Part shown: piece by piece, positions 27,397 through 37,150 of the stretch
Layout: every line of letters begins with the position of its first letter
Position numbering within the stretch: position 1 is the first letter of the stretch
NCBI GenBank assembly: GCA_963747555.1
Contig: CAVVFZ010000022.1
Coordinates: 1 to 64,000 of the forward strand
Direction of reading: 5' to 3'
Source: DUZB01 sp963747555
GTDB lineage: Bacteria > Desulfobacterota > DSM-4660 > Desulfatiglandales > Desulfatiglandaceae
DNA length: 64,000 nucleotides
Notes under the pieces: model-generated
What the model saw: only the letters and a program-made list of their open reading frames with translations
The model's database searches: none
What the model was told of the DNA's origin: nothing
Position numbers and translations under genes: made by a program

Positions 27397-28536
27397 ATGA
27401 AAAAATTGGATCTTTTTCTGGACAGGGTGGAGCGTTTTGAAGATGCAGGGAAATGCCTCATTACCATACATCTGTCGCGTCCTTATGACGAGGATCTTGA
27501 ACTTTGGTACGAAATTCCTTTAGACCAATGGGATTTTGTCTCTCTTGATAAAATGGATTCTTTCGTGATAGCCGCTCTTCTTAAAGCCATGGAAGATCGG
27601 GCTTCGCTCAGGGTCCACGGCCCGGTTTCTTCCTCCCTTCTGGACAATCTTGAAGAATATCAGCTCATTTTCAGCACCTGGTTCCCCGATAAATACAGCC
27701 GGATAGAGATAACCACGGAGAAGGAAATAGAGAGAAAAAAAGCCAGTGAATCTCTCATCCTGAGTTTTTCCGGGGGAGTTGATGGCGCCTTCAGCGCATT
27801 AAACCATATATTGAGGAGAGGGCCCATCAAAAGAAAGCGTCATGATATCGGCGCGATCCTCTATATTGAGGGGTTTGATGTAAACATTGATTACGACCGG
27901 CAGTTAAGAAGCGTGGTGGCGAGAAATCGTCGCCTCTTTGAAGGAGAGTATGATCTTTCCTATCTCAACGTGAGAACCAATCTCAAATATCTTCTTTCCA
28001 TCAAGAGATTCTGGATATCCCACGCATGCGTCATTGCATCCGCGGCATCCCTTTTCAGCAAGTCATGGGGAGGATGTCTGGTAGGCAGCAGCCATTCTTA
28101 CAGGCATCTGAGTCCCTGGGGCAGCCATCCGTTAACGGATCGCCTGCTATCCAGCAGAAGTTTTGAGATCCATCACGATATGGTTTTTACCAGAATAGAG
28201 AAACTGCAGGCCCTGGCGGTTTGGCCCGAAGCCCTCGAAAACCTGAAAGTATGCTGGGAAGGACAATACAAATTCGACACTTCTCCCGACACCAACTGCT
28301 GTGTCTGTGACAAATGTGTTCGCACCATGCTGGCCTTCAGCGCCCTTGGCCAGGAAATCCCTCCCAGTTTTCCTGAACCGTTGACTCCGGAAAAAGTCAA
28401 AAATCTAAAGTACAAGCCCTTTGACTGGTCAAGGCTCATGTTTCTTAAAGAAGTGATGGAAACCGCTGAAAAAAACGGGAGACAATCGGACCCTGTTTTC
28501 AAGGCCTTACAAGAAATCATCGAGGAACATTCATGA
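27397..28536 (+). CDS. PP-loop ATP pyrophosphatase-like protein
   Basis: 379 residues from the ATG at 27397, chosen because AGGAGG stands 8 nt upstream; an upstream in-frame start has no RBS. The PP-loop SGGVDG lies at 125-130 (consensus SGGxDS, last residue changed to Gly). A probable metal-binding group CCVCDKC follows near residue 305. PP-loop enzymes adenylate a carbonyl or carboxylate or activate tRNA bases (QueC, TtcA, asparagine-synthase types). This one fits none of them clearly. It overlaps the next gene by 4 bp (ATGA), so a shared pathway with the radical SAM enzyme is likely. Confidence 0.75.
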   Translation: MKKLDLFLDRVERFEDAGKCLITIHLSRPYDEDLELWYEIPLDQWDFVSLDKMDSFVIAALLKAMEDRASLRVHGPVSSSLLDNLEEYQLIFSTWFPDKYSRIEITTEKEIERKKASESLILSFSGGVDGAFSALNHILRRGPIKRKRHDIGAILYIEGFDVNIDYDRQLRSVVARNRRLFEGEYDLSYLNVRTNLKYLLSIKRFWISHACVIASAASLFSKSWGGCLVGSSHSYRHLSPWGSHPLTDRLLSSRSFEIHHDMVFTRIEKLQALAVWPEALENLKVCWEGQYKFDTSPDTNCCVCDKCVRTMLAFSALGQEIPPSFPEPLTPEKVKNLKYKPFDWSRLMFLKEVMETAEKNGRQSDPVFKALQEIIEEHS

Positions 28537-30062
28537 AAATCCAATATATATATCCCCCGCTTTTTAAACCGTTTTTCCCCATGGCAACCAGGATTATCAC
28601 CGAAAATTTAGTGCGGAACAAGAGGCTGGAGACCACGTTCAGCGATATGCCGGTAAAGGCTTTTTCTTCCAACATCGACCAGGAGTTGTATGACGGAATT
28701 CTTACAAAGGCCGCTCACAAATTTTCTCCGAATGTCATGCGGTTTTTGCGACAGAAATATATGGTGAACAATATCTTCTACGTATTCATGGCACAGGGAT
28801 ATTTTGACGAATTTATCCTGATTGACACCGATGATGAATATTATGTGTTCACCTGTCTAAATTTCTGCGACCTTCTCATTGTGAAGCATCTGTTGGAACA
28901 GAAGCGGAGGGTTGTTCTGGGGGGACCGCTCATCAATATAGGCCTGTCTTCCACCTTCATTCGCAATTTTCTGCGGACCATGGGTGTTTCCCCTTTGCTG
29001 TTATCGAAAAACCTGATCATTCTGTCCGGCAACATCGACCTGACCACGGACCTTCACCGGATTATCAGGGACTGGAAAGATGCCGCCATCACAGAAAATG
29101 ATTATGGTACGGTTTTTGATTGCCGACATGATTTTCTGAAAGATTTTTATCCCGATACCGCATCTATCCCCGTTCATATGGGATTCAGCAATCACTGCTG
29201 GTACGGGAAGTGTAAGTTCTGTACATACCGGGAACTGCCCCGCATGAATTTCCTTGCCGATCGCGAGTCAACCCAGATTTCCGATTCCATCCACGATCTC
29301 ATGAAAAGGTTTGGTTCCGATCATATACGGTTTATCGATTCCTATTTCAGGAGCGGTTCCCGGCGGGTGACGGAGATTCTTGAACAAATAAAGGATTATC
29401 ACACGACGGTGTACACCGGAATCTCCATGCTGAAAGACAGAAAATATATCACCTTCTTAAATCGCTATATAAACTGCCTTCTCATAGGCCTTGAAACCAC
29501 CTCCGATTTTTCCCTGAAGCAGGTGGATAAGGGATATACCCTCCAAGACATTGAAACGGCCGTGGAGACCATGATCAAATACATGGACAGGAGCATCTTC
29601 CTGGAGATATCCCTTATTCTCGATCTGCCTTGTCAAGATGCGGAAGATGTGAAAGCCAACTATGCGAGGATAGCGGAAATCAAGGAGAGATTGACCAGCG
29701 AGGGGTTCAGGGTTGCTTTCCACATGAATATCCTGAGCACCTTCCCGAACCTGGAACTGCTTTACACCGGGGACAAGTTGCTTGAAGCCTCCCGGGACCC
29801 GTCCCTGATGAGGCGTTCCACGGGGAAGAACTATATCATCAACATCCTGAGGGAATGCGGAATGGACAAACCCCTGCAGCTCCCGAGACAAGCCATCCTT
29901 CGAGATGAACAGAACGAGCACAACCTTGCTTACGGATATATCAGCTCGGATATCCCCATCATCAGGCGGGACACCCATGGCGCCATCCTTCCTTCCGATC
30001 TGGAGCTGATGGACGAAGAGGTCATGAAGTCGATACTGACGAGGAAAAGCGGGAGAGGGTAG
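28533..30062 (+). CDS. B12-binding-like radical SAM enzyme
   Basis: 509 residues. The N-terminal 200 residues resemble the Rossmann-like B12-binding segment of B12-radical SAM proteins (FILIDTDDEYYVFT, VLGGPLINIG), without a clear DxHxxG motif. The radical SAM cluster motif is CWYGKCKFC at 222-230 (CX4CX2C; the common form is CX3CX2C), followed by RFIDSYFRSG and the GLETTSD segment typical of the barrel. It is coupled to the PP-loop gene. Substrate unknown; a modified peptide or small-molecule pathway is possible but not shown. Confidence 0.82.
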   Translation: MKIQYIYPPLFKPFFPMATRIITENLVRNKRLETTFSDMPVKAFSSNIDQELYDGILTKAAHKFSPNVMRFLRQKYMVNNIFYVFMAQGYFDEFILIDTDDEYYVFTCLNFCDLLIVKHLLEQKRRVVLGGPLINIGLSSTFIRNFLRTMGVSPLLLSKNLIILSGNIDLTTDLHRIIRDWKDAAITENDYGTVFDCRHDFLKDFYPDTASIPVHMGFSNHCWYGKCKFCTYRELPRMNFLADRESTQISDSIHDLMKRFGSDHIRFIDSYFRSGSRRVTEILEQIKDYHTTVYTGISMLKDRKYITFLNRYINCLLIGLETTSDFSLKQVDKGYTLQDIETAVETMIKYMDRSIFLEISLILDLPCQDAEDVKANYARIAEIKERLTSEGFRVAFHMNILSTFPNLELLYTGDKLLEASRDPSLMRRSTGKNYIINILRECGMDKPLQLPRQAILRDEQNEHNLAYGYISSDIPIIRRDTHGAILPSDLELMDEEVMKSILTRKSGRG

Positions 30063-30082
30063 GGGGTCGCTGTCCCTATCAA

Positions 30083-33007
30083 CTATGGGCTTTCTATACT
30101 TTTAATCAATTCATTTGCAATATTAGAACTTTCAAGGCGCATGATGCTTTCTTGCGCATTGCCGTAGCTAAGGAGGTTTATGCTGCCGTACCACACGGTT
30201 TTTTGATCTATGATTGCGAATTTTTGATGAATACGGGGTTTAAGAATAACGCTTAATTTGTGGCCTTTCAGAACCTCCAATGCCTGCTGCAAGGCAATTC
30301 GGTCTTTGTCTTTAAATCCCTCCGGCGGTCTTGTCACGACAATTGTCCGGATGCCCTTGTCGAGAGCAACTCTCAATGGTTGTATCATCTGTATGGTTCG
30401 CCTTTTTCTCAGGAAGGGGCTTACGATTACAATTTCTTTCTTGGCACCGGCCAGATCGTTGGAGAAAACAGGCAAAAAGCTATCCTTGTCAAAAATAATA
30501 TCCAATGATGCTGAGAGCATATCCTCGCATTTTGCTTTGTATCCCATGGAGGCATATCCAGTCAGCCTTTTCTGATACATCCTTTCCAGCATCCTCACAT
30601 GGATATCCACATAATCATATATCTGCACTTCTTTTTTATCTGTAAACAGTCGATGAAGTCTTCCTGCATATTGTTGAAGTGTGCCCTTCCATGATATGGG
30701 CATGGCCAAAAAGAGCGTATCAAGACGAGGTTCGTCAAAACCCTCCCCGATAAAGGATCCAGTTGCCACTAATATTAGATTTTTGTCTGCCGGGGTGTCC
30801 GTGATGCGATCAAAAACCTCTCTTGTCTTCTTTGATCCCATGCCACCCATCAGTGTTACCACATCCGGTACTTCTTCTTTTAATCTCTCCGCAAGCAATT
30901 CTACATGGGCGGTTCTTAATGTGAGAATAAGGCAATTTCTACCTCGTTTATAGTTGTCTATGACGTCTTCGACAATTTGCTGATTCCGGGCTTCGTTATG
31001 AACAGCTTCAGCGTATATTTCCTGGATGGAAAGCTCCTTTTCATAGCCATTCAAAGGGATTCTAAAGGATGTGAACCGGGGAATGACAGAATGATCGAAA
31101 GGTCTTTTCTCTGCCTGTTTTTTGGCATTATCGCGATACCGTATTGGGCCACAATGCATAAAAAGTATTGGATGATGCCCATCCTTTCGTGTCGGTGTGG
31201 CTGTCAGACCATAAATATACCTTGCGTTGGTCGTTTTCAGAATACTTTCATAGCTGAAAGCGGAAGCATGATGACATTCATCAGCGATGATCATCCCATA
31301 GTCTTTAACACAATCTTTCACCTCGCCCTTCCGGCTCAGGGATTGCATAACGGCAATATCTATAATGCCACGCAGGCTGCTTTTCCCTGCACCAAGGTGG
31401 CCGATGGCACTGATATTTTTCTTTCGCCCTCTTCTATTTTCTGTTGTAACAGCCGGTTTTAGCGGGGTTTCATGGATAATCAGAAACTGAGACAGCCTTT
31501 CCTGCCACTGTTTGAGCAAGCTGATCCTGTCCACCAATATCAGCGTATTGACCTTTCTTTCGGCGATCAGGTTGATGGCCACAACGGTCTTTCCGAAAGC
31601 GGTTGTTCCCGAAAGTATCCCAGTATCATGATGCAATAGCTGTTCGAGGGCAAAGGGTTGTTCATCTCTTAAATAACCGTTGAACTTCACATCTATTCTT
31701 TTCCCGCAGTGGGTCTTATCGATAAGATAAACCTCTGCGCCATACTGCTCTAATTCAGCAGTCAGATCCATTTCACATCCTCGTGGCAAACACAGATACT
31801 CCTTTGTTTCTTCTGCGCACGAGATGATCGGTGATTGGCCATAGGTTGACAACCGCATGGCTTGCTGCCTGTAAAACATCGGGTTTTTGAAAGAAGCAAG
31901 TCTTTTCAATCGGTTCAATGCTCTTTGGGAAATATCGCTCTTTGGGATGAAGAGCATATTGGCCTTCACGATTTCGATCTGCTTCGGGAAATCGGACACC
32001 TGAAGCTTGACTGTTTGCTTTTCCCATGGCTTTGGCGGGTCCTCTTCGTCAATTTTCAAAAACCCCAGTTCCTGACCATTACAGAGTTTCTGTATTAGGT
32101 TTTCAATGCGATCTTCAGATATCTTTTGAATCGATGATAGAAATGACCATTGATCATTATAGGACTCAAACCTTTCATCTACAAATTCGCTATGGTTCTT
32201 TTGCCTTGCATATTTCTGGAGCGGCAGAGCGATCAGGTTGCCAAAACCTCCCTTGGGTATTGTGTCTTGACTGGGAAACAATCTGTCATATGATTTGAAA
32301 TGTATTTCGTGTCTCTTATTCATAGAAAAAGTCAAAATGGCGGCGCCAAACTTTCTGGCTATTCCAGCCGGCAAGGGGTTTTTGAAAAAGAACCACAGGT
32401 GCCCGCCTTTACCCGATTGTGATCGTTCTACTGCCACGGGAATATCAAACTCGGTGCAAACCTCTCTCACTGTTGAGACATCGTCTTCCCAGCCAGCCTC
32501 ATCGAAATCCATTGCCAAAAAATGGCAGGTTTCATCCGAAAGCATTGGATAAATTCCGACAACGACACTCCCTCTCAAATGGCTTTCTATGACATGTCCA
32601 TCCAACGGGGCATATAGCTGGTTGGTACATTTGGAACAAGGGGCATTTGGTTTGCCGCACAATCCATCCTTCCACAGATTCAGGCACACGGGAGAATATC
32701 CTAATGTCGCTTTCTTTTTGTTCTGCCATTTCTTTGCATATACGTCAGTACGACCTTTGAAAAGGGACATGAAAAGTCTAATCTTTGAGATCGAATCCGA
32801 TCCATTGTGTACTCTGGAAAACGAGGTGTTCCTGTTTGGCTCATCGTCGAGGCTATTCTCTTCTTCGTTCGGTCCTGCAAACCGGTATCCAGCAGAACTG
32901 CATATCGTTATCCCAAGTTGCGATTTCAATCTATTGTTTTCTTGGATCAAACGGCTGTTTTCATCCAACAGAAGATTGTATTTTTCGAGCAACTCCTTGT
33001 AATCCAT
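30083..33007 (-). CDS. TOTE-type primase-helicase-PLD conflict-system protein
   Basis: About 974 residues from the ATG at 33007 (a TTG at 33019 is the alternative start). A short coiled coil (KYNLLLDENSRLIQENN) comes first. Next is a Cys-rich element and an archaeo-eukaryotic-type primase domain of the TOTE family (FLAMDFDEAG with catalytic acids, VERSQSGKGGHLWFF). A superfamily 2 helicase follows: motif I GTTAFGKTV, motif II ADECHH, then ATGSFIGEGFDEPRLD and the Q/R-rich LQQYAGRLHR motif VI. The C-terminus is a phospholipase-D-type nuclease (HQKFAIIDQ and GSINLLSYG). TOTE systems are predicted intragenomic conflict or defence modules. It is convergent with the radical SAM gene. Confidence 0.85.
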   Translation of the reverse strand: MDYKELLEKYNLLLDENSRLIQENNRLKSQLGITICSSAGYRFAGPNEEENSLDDEPNRNTSFSRVHNGSDSISKIRLFMSLFKGRTDVYAKKWQNKKKATLGYSPVCLNLWKDGLCGKPNAPCSKCTNQLYAPLDGHVIESHLRGSVVVGIYPMLSDETCHFLAMDFDEAGWEDDVSTVREVCTEFDIPVAVERSQSGKGGHLWFFFKNPLPAGIARKFGAAILTFSMNKRHEIHFKSYDRLFPSQDTIPKGGFGNLIALPLQKYARQKNHSEFVDERFESYNDQWSFLSSIQKISEDRIENLIQKLCNGQELGFLKIDEEDPPKPWEKQTVKLQVSDFPKQIEIVKANMLFIPKSDISQRALNRLKRLASFKNPMFYRQQAMRLSTYGQSPIISCAEETKEYLCLPRGCEMDLTAELEQYGAEVYLIDKTHCGKRIDVKFNGYLRDEQPFALEQLLHHDTGILSGTTAFGKTVVAINLIAERKVNTLILVDRISLLKQWQERLSQFLIIHETPLKPAVTTENRRGRKKNISAIGHLGAGKSSLRGIIDIAVMQSLSRKGEVKDCVKDYGMIIADECHHASAFSYESILKTTNARYIYGLTATPTRKDGHHPILFMHCGPIRYRDNAKKQAEKRPFDHSVIPRFTSFRIPLNGYEKELSIQEIYAEAVHNEARNQQIVEDVIDNYKRGRNCLILTLRTAHVELLAERLKEEVPDVVTLMGGMGSKKTREVFDRITDTPADKNLILVATGSFIGEGFDEPRLDTLFLAMPISWKGTLQQYAGRLHRLFTDKKEVQIYDYVDIHVRMLERMYQKRLTGYASMGYKAKCEDMLSASLDIIFDKDSFLPVFSNDLAGAKKEIVIVSPFLRKRRTIQMIQPLRVALDKGIRTIVVTRPPEGFKDKDRIALQQALEVLKGHKLSVILKPRIHQKFAIIDQKTVWYGSINLLSYGNAQESIMRLESSNIANELIKSIESP

Positions 33008-33071
33008 ACATTGCCCCAAGCACTTCCTTCCCCGTCTCCAGGCTTTTGTGGGAACTGCGCAGCTATTTTAC

Positions 33072-34304
33072 CTAAGACCATAAGAGACTGAAAGGGACCG
33101 CCCACAAGTTATTGCCAAAAGAGGCCGGAAATTCCCCCGTATAGAGAATGATGCCGATAAACGCGCCGTTTCTTGCCAGATTCTTCTGGAACCATTGCAT
33201 ATGATTGAAATCCTTTTTCTCAACAGCAGATCCAGCCTTGACCTCAATGCCTAACAATACACCATCTTCCCTTTCTATTAAGAAATCGATTTCACGCTTT
33301 TCACGGTCGCGGTAATGAAAGAGTTCGTAGCGGCCATCCCCGGAGTCAACTTGTGCCATGATTTCATTAAAGGCAAAGGTTTCTATCAATTTACCGGAAC
33401 GGTCTGAATCCAAACGTACTTGTTCCATTTTCCAGCCGAGCAGCGATGTCATAAGGCCACTGTCTACCATAAAGAGTCTGTTTTGTTTACCTACACGGGC
33501 ATAGTCTGTCTTCGTCCAGGGGTATACGCGCTCCACCATATACAGGGTTTCCAATGCGTTGATATAGCTTTCGATTGTAGGGCGCCGAATGGACAGGCCT
33601 GAGCCGATGGCGGACAGGTCCAAGAATTTTCCCGACCATGCTGCGAGTGTGTGCACCAGCTCTCGCATGGCATTTTTGCGATGAATTCTGGTGATTTCAT
33701 TCAGGTCTCGCTCCAGGATGGCATTCACAAAGTCTATGTGCCACCGTCTTCGACCACGATCCTGAAGCAACATCGGCTCTGGAAAGCCTCCTCTAAAGGC
33801 GAATTCCAGGACGGCATCGCGGTCGTAGTAGGTGTGGCCGCGTGAGAACGTCTGTTTAAAGGCAGATTCGATAAATCCGGAAGCGGTTCTTTCGATTTCT
33901 CCCTGGACAAGTGGGCGCAGGCGGATTTTTGCAATTCGTCCGGCTAACGACTCCCGAACTGTTGGCAGAGATTGAATGTTGGTGGACCCCGTCAATAGAT
34001 ACTGTCCCGGAGTGGTGTTTTCATCAACAGCTTTCTTAATTGCCGAAAGCAGGGCCGGGACCCGCTGAACTTCATCAATGATCAATGTTTTGGCTCTGCG
34101 TTTGATGAATCCCTGGGGGTCGTTGCTGGCTGCTTCTCTGAGCGTATCATCGTCAAGGGTCCTGTATTCTGCGCTATGAGATTCCAGCTGACGAGCCAGC
34201 GTGGTTTTACCGCATTGCCGTGGACCGCACAGTAGTAGTATTCGCCTTTCTCTCATAAGTTGTTCAATTGTCGCTTTTTGCCATCTTGGGTAAAGTTCTA
34301 TCAT
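33072..34304 (-). CDS. DUF4143-type AAA ATPase
   Basis: 410 residues: Walker A GPRQCGKTTL at 27-36, Walker B LIIDEVQRVPAL, sensor LLTGSTNIQS, then a C-terminal DUF4143 domain with a PD-(D/E)XK-like end (REIDFLIEREDGVLLGIEVK). Proteins of this family are widespread, often in accessory regions, and have no settled function. It lies 64 bp upstream of the TOTE protein on the same strand, so the two could be co-transcribed. Confidence 0.88.
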   Translation of the reverse strand: MIELYPRWQKATIEQLMRERRILLLCGPRQCGKTTLARQLESHSAEYRTLDDDTLREAASNDPQGFIKRRAKTLIIDEVQRVPALLSAIKKAVDENTTPGQYLLTGSTNIQSLPTVRESLAGRIAKIRLRPLVQGEIERTASGFIESAFKQTFSRGHTYYDRDAVLEFAFRGGFPEPMLLQDRGRRRWHIDFVNAILERDLNEITRIHRKNAMRELVHTLAAWSGKFLDLSAIGSGLSIRRPTIESYINALETLYMVERVYPWTKTDYARVGKQNRLFMVDSGLMTSLLGWKMEQVRLDSDRSGKLIETFAFNEIMAQVDSGDGRYELFHYRDREKREIDFLIEREDGVLLGIEVKAGSAVEKKDFNHMQWFQKNLARNGAFIGIILYTGEFPASFGNNLWAVPFSLLWS

Positions 34305-34603
34305 CTTGTGTCTTATTCCCGCGATATTATCATTATTTATATCGCGATTTTTATATTTTATATGTCGCTATTATGCAAGTATTATTTTCGCGTTTTGTCA
34401 TATCTATCACGCGTTGCCATCTCCGGAAATTGTTGGCCTGCAGATTCCTGTCGTAATTCTTCACGTATTGTTCCAGGGAGCCGGCGATTTCTCCTATTTT
34501 TAAGTCGGTTCCTCGTCGTGTTACTGGTTCGCATATGGCTGCAGATTTATTGGCGGATTCGTTTGGATGGGAGCGATATGTGCTCCCTCACAAGAGCGAG
34601 GCC
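34305..34603. other. Intergenic, AT-rich
   Basis: Between the DUF4143 gene and the iorB terminator. AT-rich near 34310-34400 (likely promoter of the DUF4143 gene on the minus strand). No coding frame is convincing. Confidence 0.4.
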
Positions 34604-34640
34604 AAAAAAAAGACCTTCAGGGATTCCCCCGAAGGTCTTA
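34604..34640 (-). terminator. Terminator after iorB
   Basis: Minus strand: AGACCTTC ... GAAGGTCT with a G/C-rich internal part, followed by seven T (the A run at 34604-34610). Confidence 0.9.
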
Positions 34641-34658
34641 ACACTCGGTTGCTTCCTG

Positions 34659-35246
34659 CTATTTTGCCTTTTCCATCCCCATATCGAAGGCCTTCAGATT
34701 CGATTCCAGGAAGGCCTTTTTCGTGGAGGTGGACAAGACTTTCTTCATTTCATCCGCCCCGATGGGGATCGTGCCCGACCCGATCAGCGCCCCCAACATG
34801 ACCATATTCAGGGACAACGGGTTCCCCACTTCCTCCGCGATGGCATTGCCGTCCAGGGCGATCACCCTCTTGGCTTTCTCCCGGATCAGTTTCAAACTGA
34901 CTTCCACGGGGGGATAAACACCCTGACCCACCGACACGGTGAACGGGGGCAGGGGGTGCGTATTGGTGATGACCACCGTGTCCTTATTGCACTTTCCCAA
35001 CGCCCGCAAGGTTTCCAGGGGTTCAAACCCGATAAGGACATCCGCCTCGGCACTGGAGACGATAGGACTTGTTATGTCTCCCAATAGCACGGCCGATTCC
35101 ACAATGCCGCCCCTCTGTGCCATGCCGTGAATCTCACTGACAACGGCGGGTATGTTCATGGAAAGGGCGGCCTCCCCAAGCAGCCGTGAAGCAAGAAGGT
35201 TCCCCTGGCCACCCACGCCGATAAATACCAATCTTTTCGTTTTCAT
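34659..35246 (-). CDS. iorB: Indolepyruvate:ferredoxin oxidoreductase, beta subunit
   Basis: 195-residue gamma-domain protein of the 2-oxoacid:ferredoxin oxidoreductase family: VFIGVGGQGNLLASRLLGEAA at the N-terminus, SEIHGMAQRGGIVES in the middle, LIGFEPLE further on. With IorA it oxidatively decarboxylates aryl pyruvates to aryl-acetyl-CoA and reduces ferredoxin. It lies 15 bp after iorA and ends in a strong terminator. Confidence 0.93.
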   Translation of the reverse strand: MKTKRLVFIGVGGQGNLLASRLLGEAALSMNIPAVVSEIHGMAQRGGIVESAVLLGDITSPIVSSAEADVLIGFEPLETLRALGKCNKDTVVITNTHPLPPFTVSVGQGVYPPVEVSLKLIREKAKRVIALDGNAIAEEVGNPLSLNMVMLGALIGSGTIPIGADEMKKVLSTSTKKAFLESNLKAFDMGMEKAK

Positions 35247-35261
35247 AGACGCCTCCCTTTC

Positions 35262-37112
35262 TTAGTCTTTCAGCGGAACGATTGCGTTTTCAGGACATAC
35301 CTGCGCGCATACGGAGCAGCCGATACACAGGTTCTTGTCTATTTCCACCTGATCGCCGTTCAGATACATGGCAGGGCAGGCCAAAAGGTTAAGGCAGTCC
35401 CGATGATTCTTGCACTTGTTCTGGTTAACGGTAAATCCCTTGCTCTTCTTAAACTGGCCCGTGGCCTTCGCGAAAAGCGGGCAGAGCTCCTGTGAGATGA
35501 TGACCGAAAGTCCGTCATAGTCCATGGTCGCCTGTACCGCTTCAATGGTCTTTTTCAGCTTGAACGGTTTTACCACGTGAATGTCTTTCACGCCCAGTGC
35601 CCTGACAACGGCTTCGATCGATATGCGGTTTCGGGGGATGCCCATGACGCTGGTATCCACGCCCGGATGGATCTGGTGCCCCGTCATGGCGGTGGTTCCG
35701 TTATCCAGGATCACGAGGGTGAATTTGTGATTGTTGTGCACCGCATCCACCAGTCCGGTGATACCGGAGTGAAAAAAGGTGGAGTCTCCGATAAAAGAGA
35801 CTACTTTCTGGTTCGTTGCCTGCGAAAAGCCGCAGCCGGAACTCACCGATGACCCCATGCAGATGACGAAATCGGCCATGGAGATGGGCGGAAGAAGCCC
35901 CAGGGTATAACATCCGATATCCGTGGGATAAATGGTTTCTTTTCCGTAGACCTGTTTCACTGCATAATACGTTGCGCGATGGGGGCACCCCGCACACAGG
36001 TTGGGCGGCCTTGCCGGAAGATCCGGAATCCCGGAAAGGTTTACCTGTTCCGGCGCCGTATAGGCTATTCCCATGAACTCGGCGATAGCCTTGCGTACCA
36101 TGGCTGGATCATATTCATACAGCCTTGAAAAGTCCCCTGTCCCTTTCCCTTTAATCTCTATGGCCACGCCTTTTTCCTGGGCCAGGGCGCGCAATTCCTT
36201 TTCATTGATCGGCTCCAGTTCTTCCACCACCAGGACCTTGTCCACCTGCTCGAAAAATGTCAGAAAAAGATTCTCGGGCATGGGCCATGAAAAGGCCAGT
36301 TTCAGCATGCTGACCTGGTCTCCGATTCCCAGATCCAGCACGGCATCTTTCACGTAGTTAAAGCTTGCTCCGTTGGCTACGATTCCCCATTTTCCTTTCC
36401 CCACGATCTCGTTGAAGGGCCGCGTTTCCGCCATTTCCCGGGCCTTATCAAATTTTCCCAACAGCTCCTTGTGAAGGTTTCGGGATACGGCAGGTACGGT
36501 TACAAAATGGAAGGGATTCTTCTGGAAGGTCGCTTTGGTTTTGCGGGGTTTCAGTTCCCCAAGCTCCACGGCCCCTCGCACATGGGCAAGTCTTGTCGTG
36601 GTTCGTATGATCACCGGCAGTTTCAACTCTTCGGAAAGGTCGAAAGCCATGGCGGTCATATCTTTCATTTCCTGGGTATTGGTGGGTTCCAGCATAGGCA
36701 GGCCCGAGAGGCGTGCGTAATACCGGTTATCCTGTTCGTTCTGGCTGGAAAACAGAGAGGGATCATCCGCATTGATGATCACCATGCCCCCGTTGATCCC
36801 CACGTAAGCGAGGGTCATCAGCGGGTCCGCGGCCACATTCAGCCCCACGTGCTTCATGGTCACAATGGTTCTTACACCCGATACGGCCGCTCCGGCAGCC
36901 ACTTCCATGGCCACCTTTTCATTGGTGGAATACTCAAAATAAAGGTCGGTCTCCTGGCTGATCTTGAAGAAATTCTCCGGGATCTCAGAGGAGGGCGTGC
37001 CCGGATAACATGTGGCAAAGGATACTCCCGCCTCCAGGGCGCCTCGGGCAATGGCTTCATTACCCAGCAGGAGCATCATTTCTCCCGGTTTGTCTTTAAG
37101 AAGCTTGTGCAT
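35262..37112 (-). CDS. iorA: Indolepyruvate:ferredoxin oxidoreductase, alpha subunit
   Basis: 616 residues: pyrimidine-binding domain with TCYPGTPSSEIPE, CoA/linker domain, TPP-binding domain (CPHRATYY, GCYTLGLLPP, GDSTFFHSGITGL) and a C-terminal ferredoxin domain with CKNHRDCLNLLACP and CIGCSVCAQVCP. The length and order match IorA. It is the middle gene of an acyl-CoA synthetase-iorA-iorB operon, which suggests use of aromatic amino acids or production of aryl acids with reduced ferredoxin. Confidence 0.95.
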   Translation of the reverse strand: MHKLLKDKPGEMMLLLGNEAIARGALEAGVSFATCYPGTPSSEIPENFFKISQETDLYFEYSTNEKVAMEVAAGAAVSGVRTIVTMKHVGLNVAADPLMTLAYVGINGGMVIINADDPSLFSSQNEQDNRYYARLSGLPMLEPTNTQEMKDMTAMAFDLSEELKLPVIIRTTTRLAHVRGAVELGELKPRKTKATFQKNPFHFVTVPAVSRNLHKELLGKFDKAREMAETRPFNEIVGKGKWGIVANGASFNYVKDAVLDLGIGDQVSMLKLAFSWPMPENLFLTFFEQVDKVLVVEELEPINEKELRALAQEKGVAIEIKGKGTGDFSRLYEYDPAMVRKAIAEFMGIAYTAPEQVNLSGIPDLPARPPNLCAGCPHRATYYAVKQVYGKETIYPTDIGCYTLGLLPPISMADFVICMGSSVSSGCGFSQATNQKVVSFIGDSTFFHSGITGLVDAVHNNHKFTLVILDNGTTAMTGHQIHPGVDTSVMGIPRNRISIEAVVRALGVKDIHVVKPFKLKKTIEAVQATMDYDGLSVIISQELCPLFAKATGQFKKSKGFTVNQNKCKNHRDCLNLLACPAMYLNGDQVEIDKNLCIGCSVCAQVCPENAIVPLKD

Positions 37113-37150
37113 TTTTTTGCCTCCCGATAAAGTCAGTGTTAAGGTTAAAA

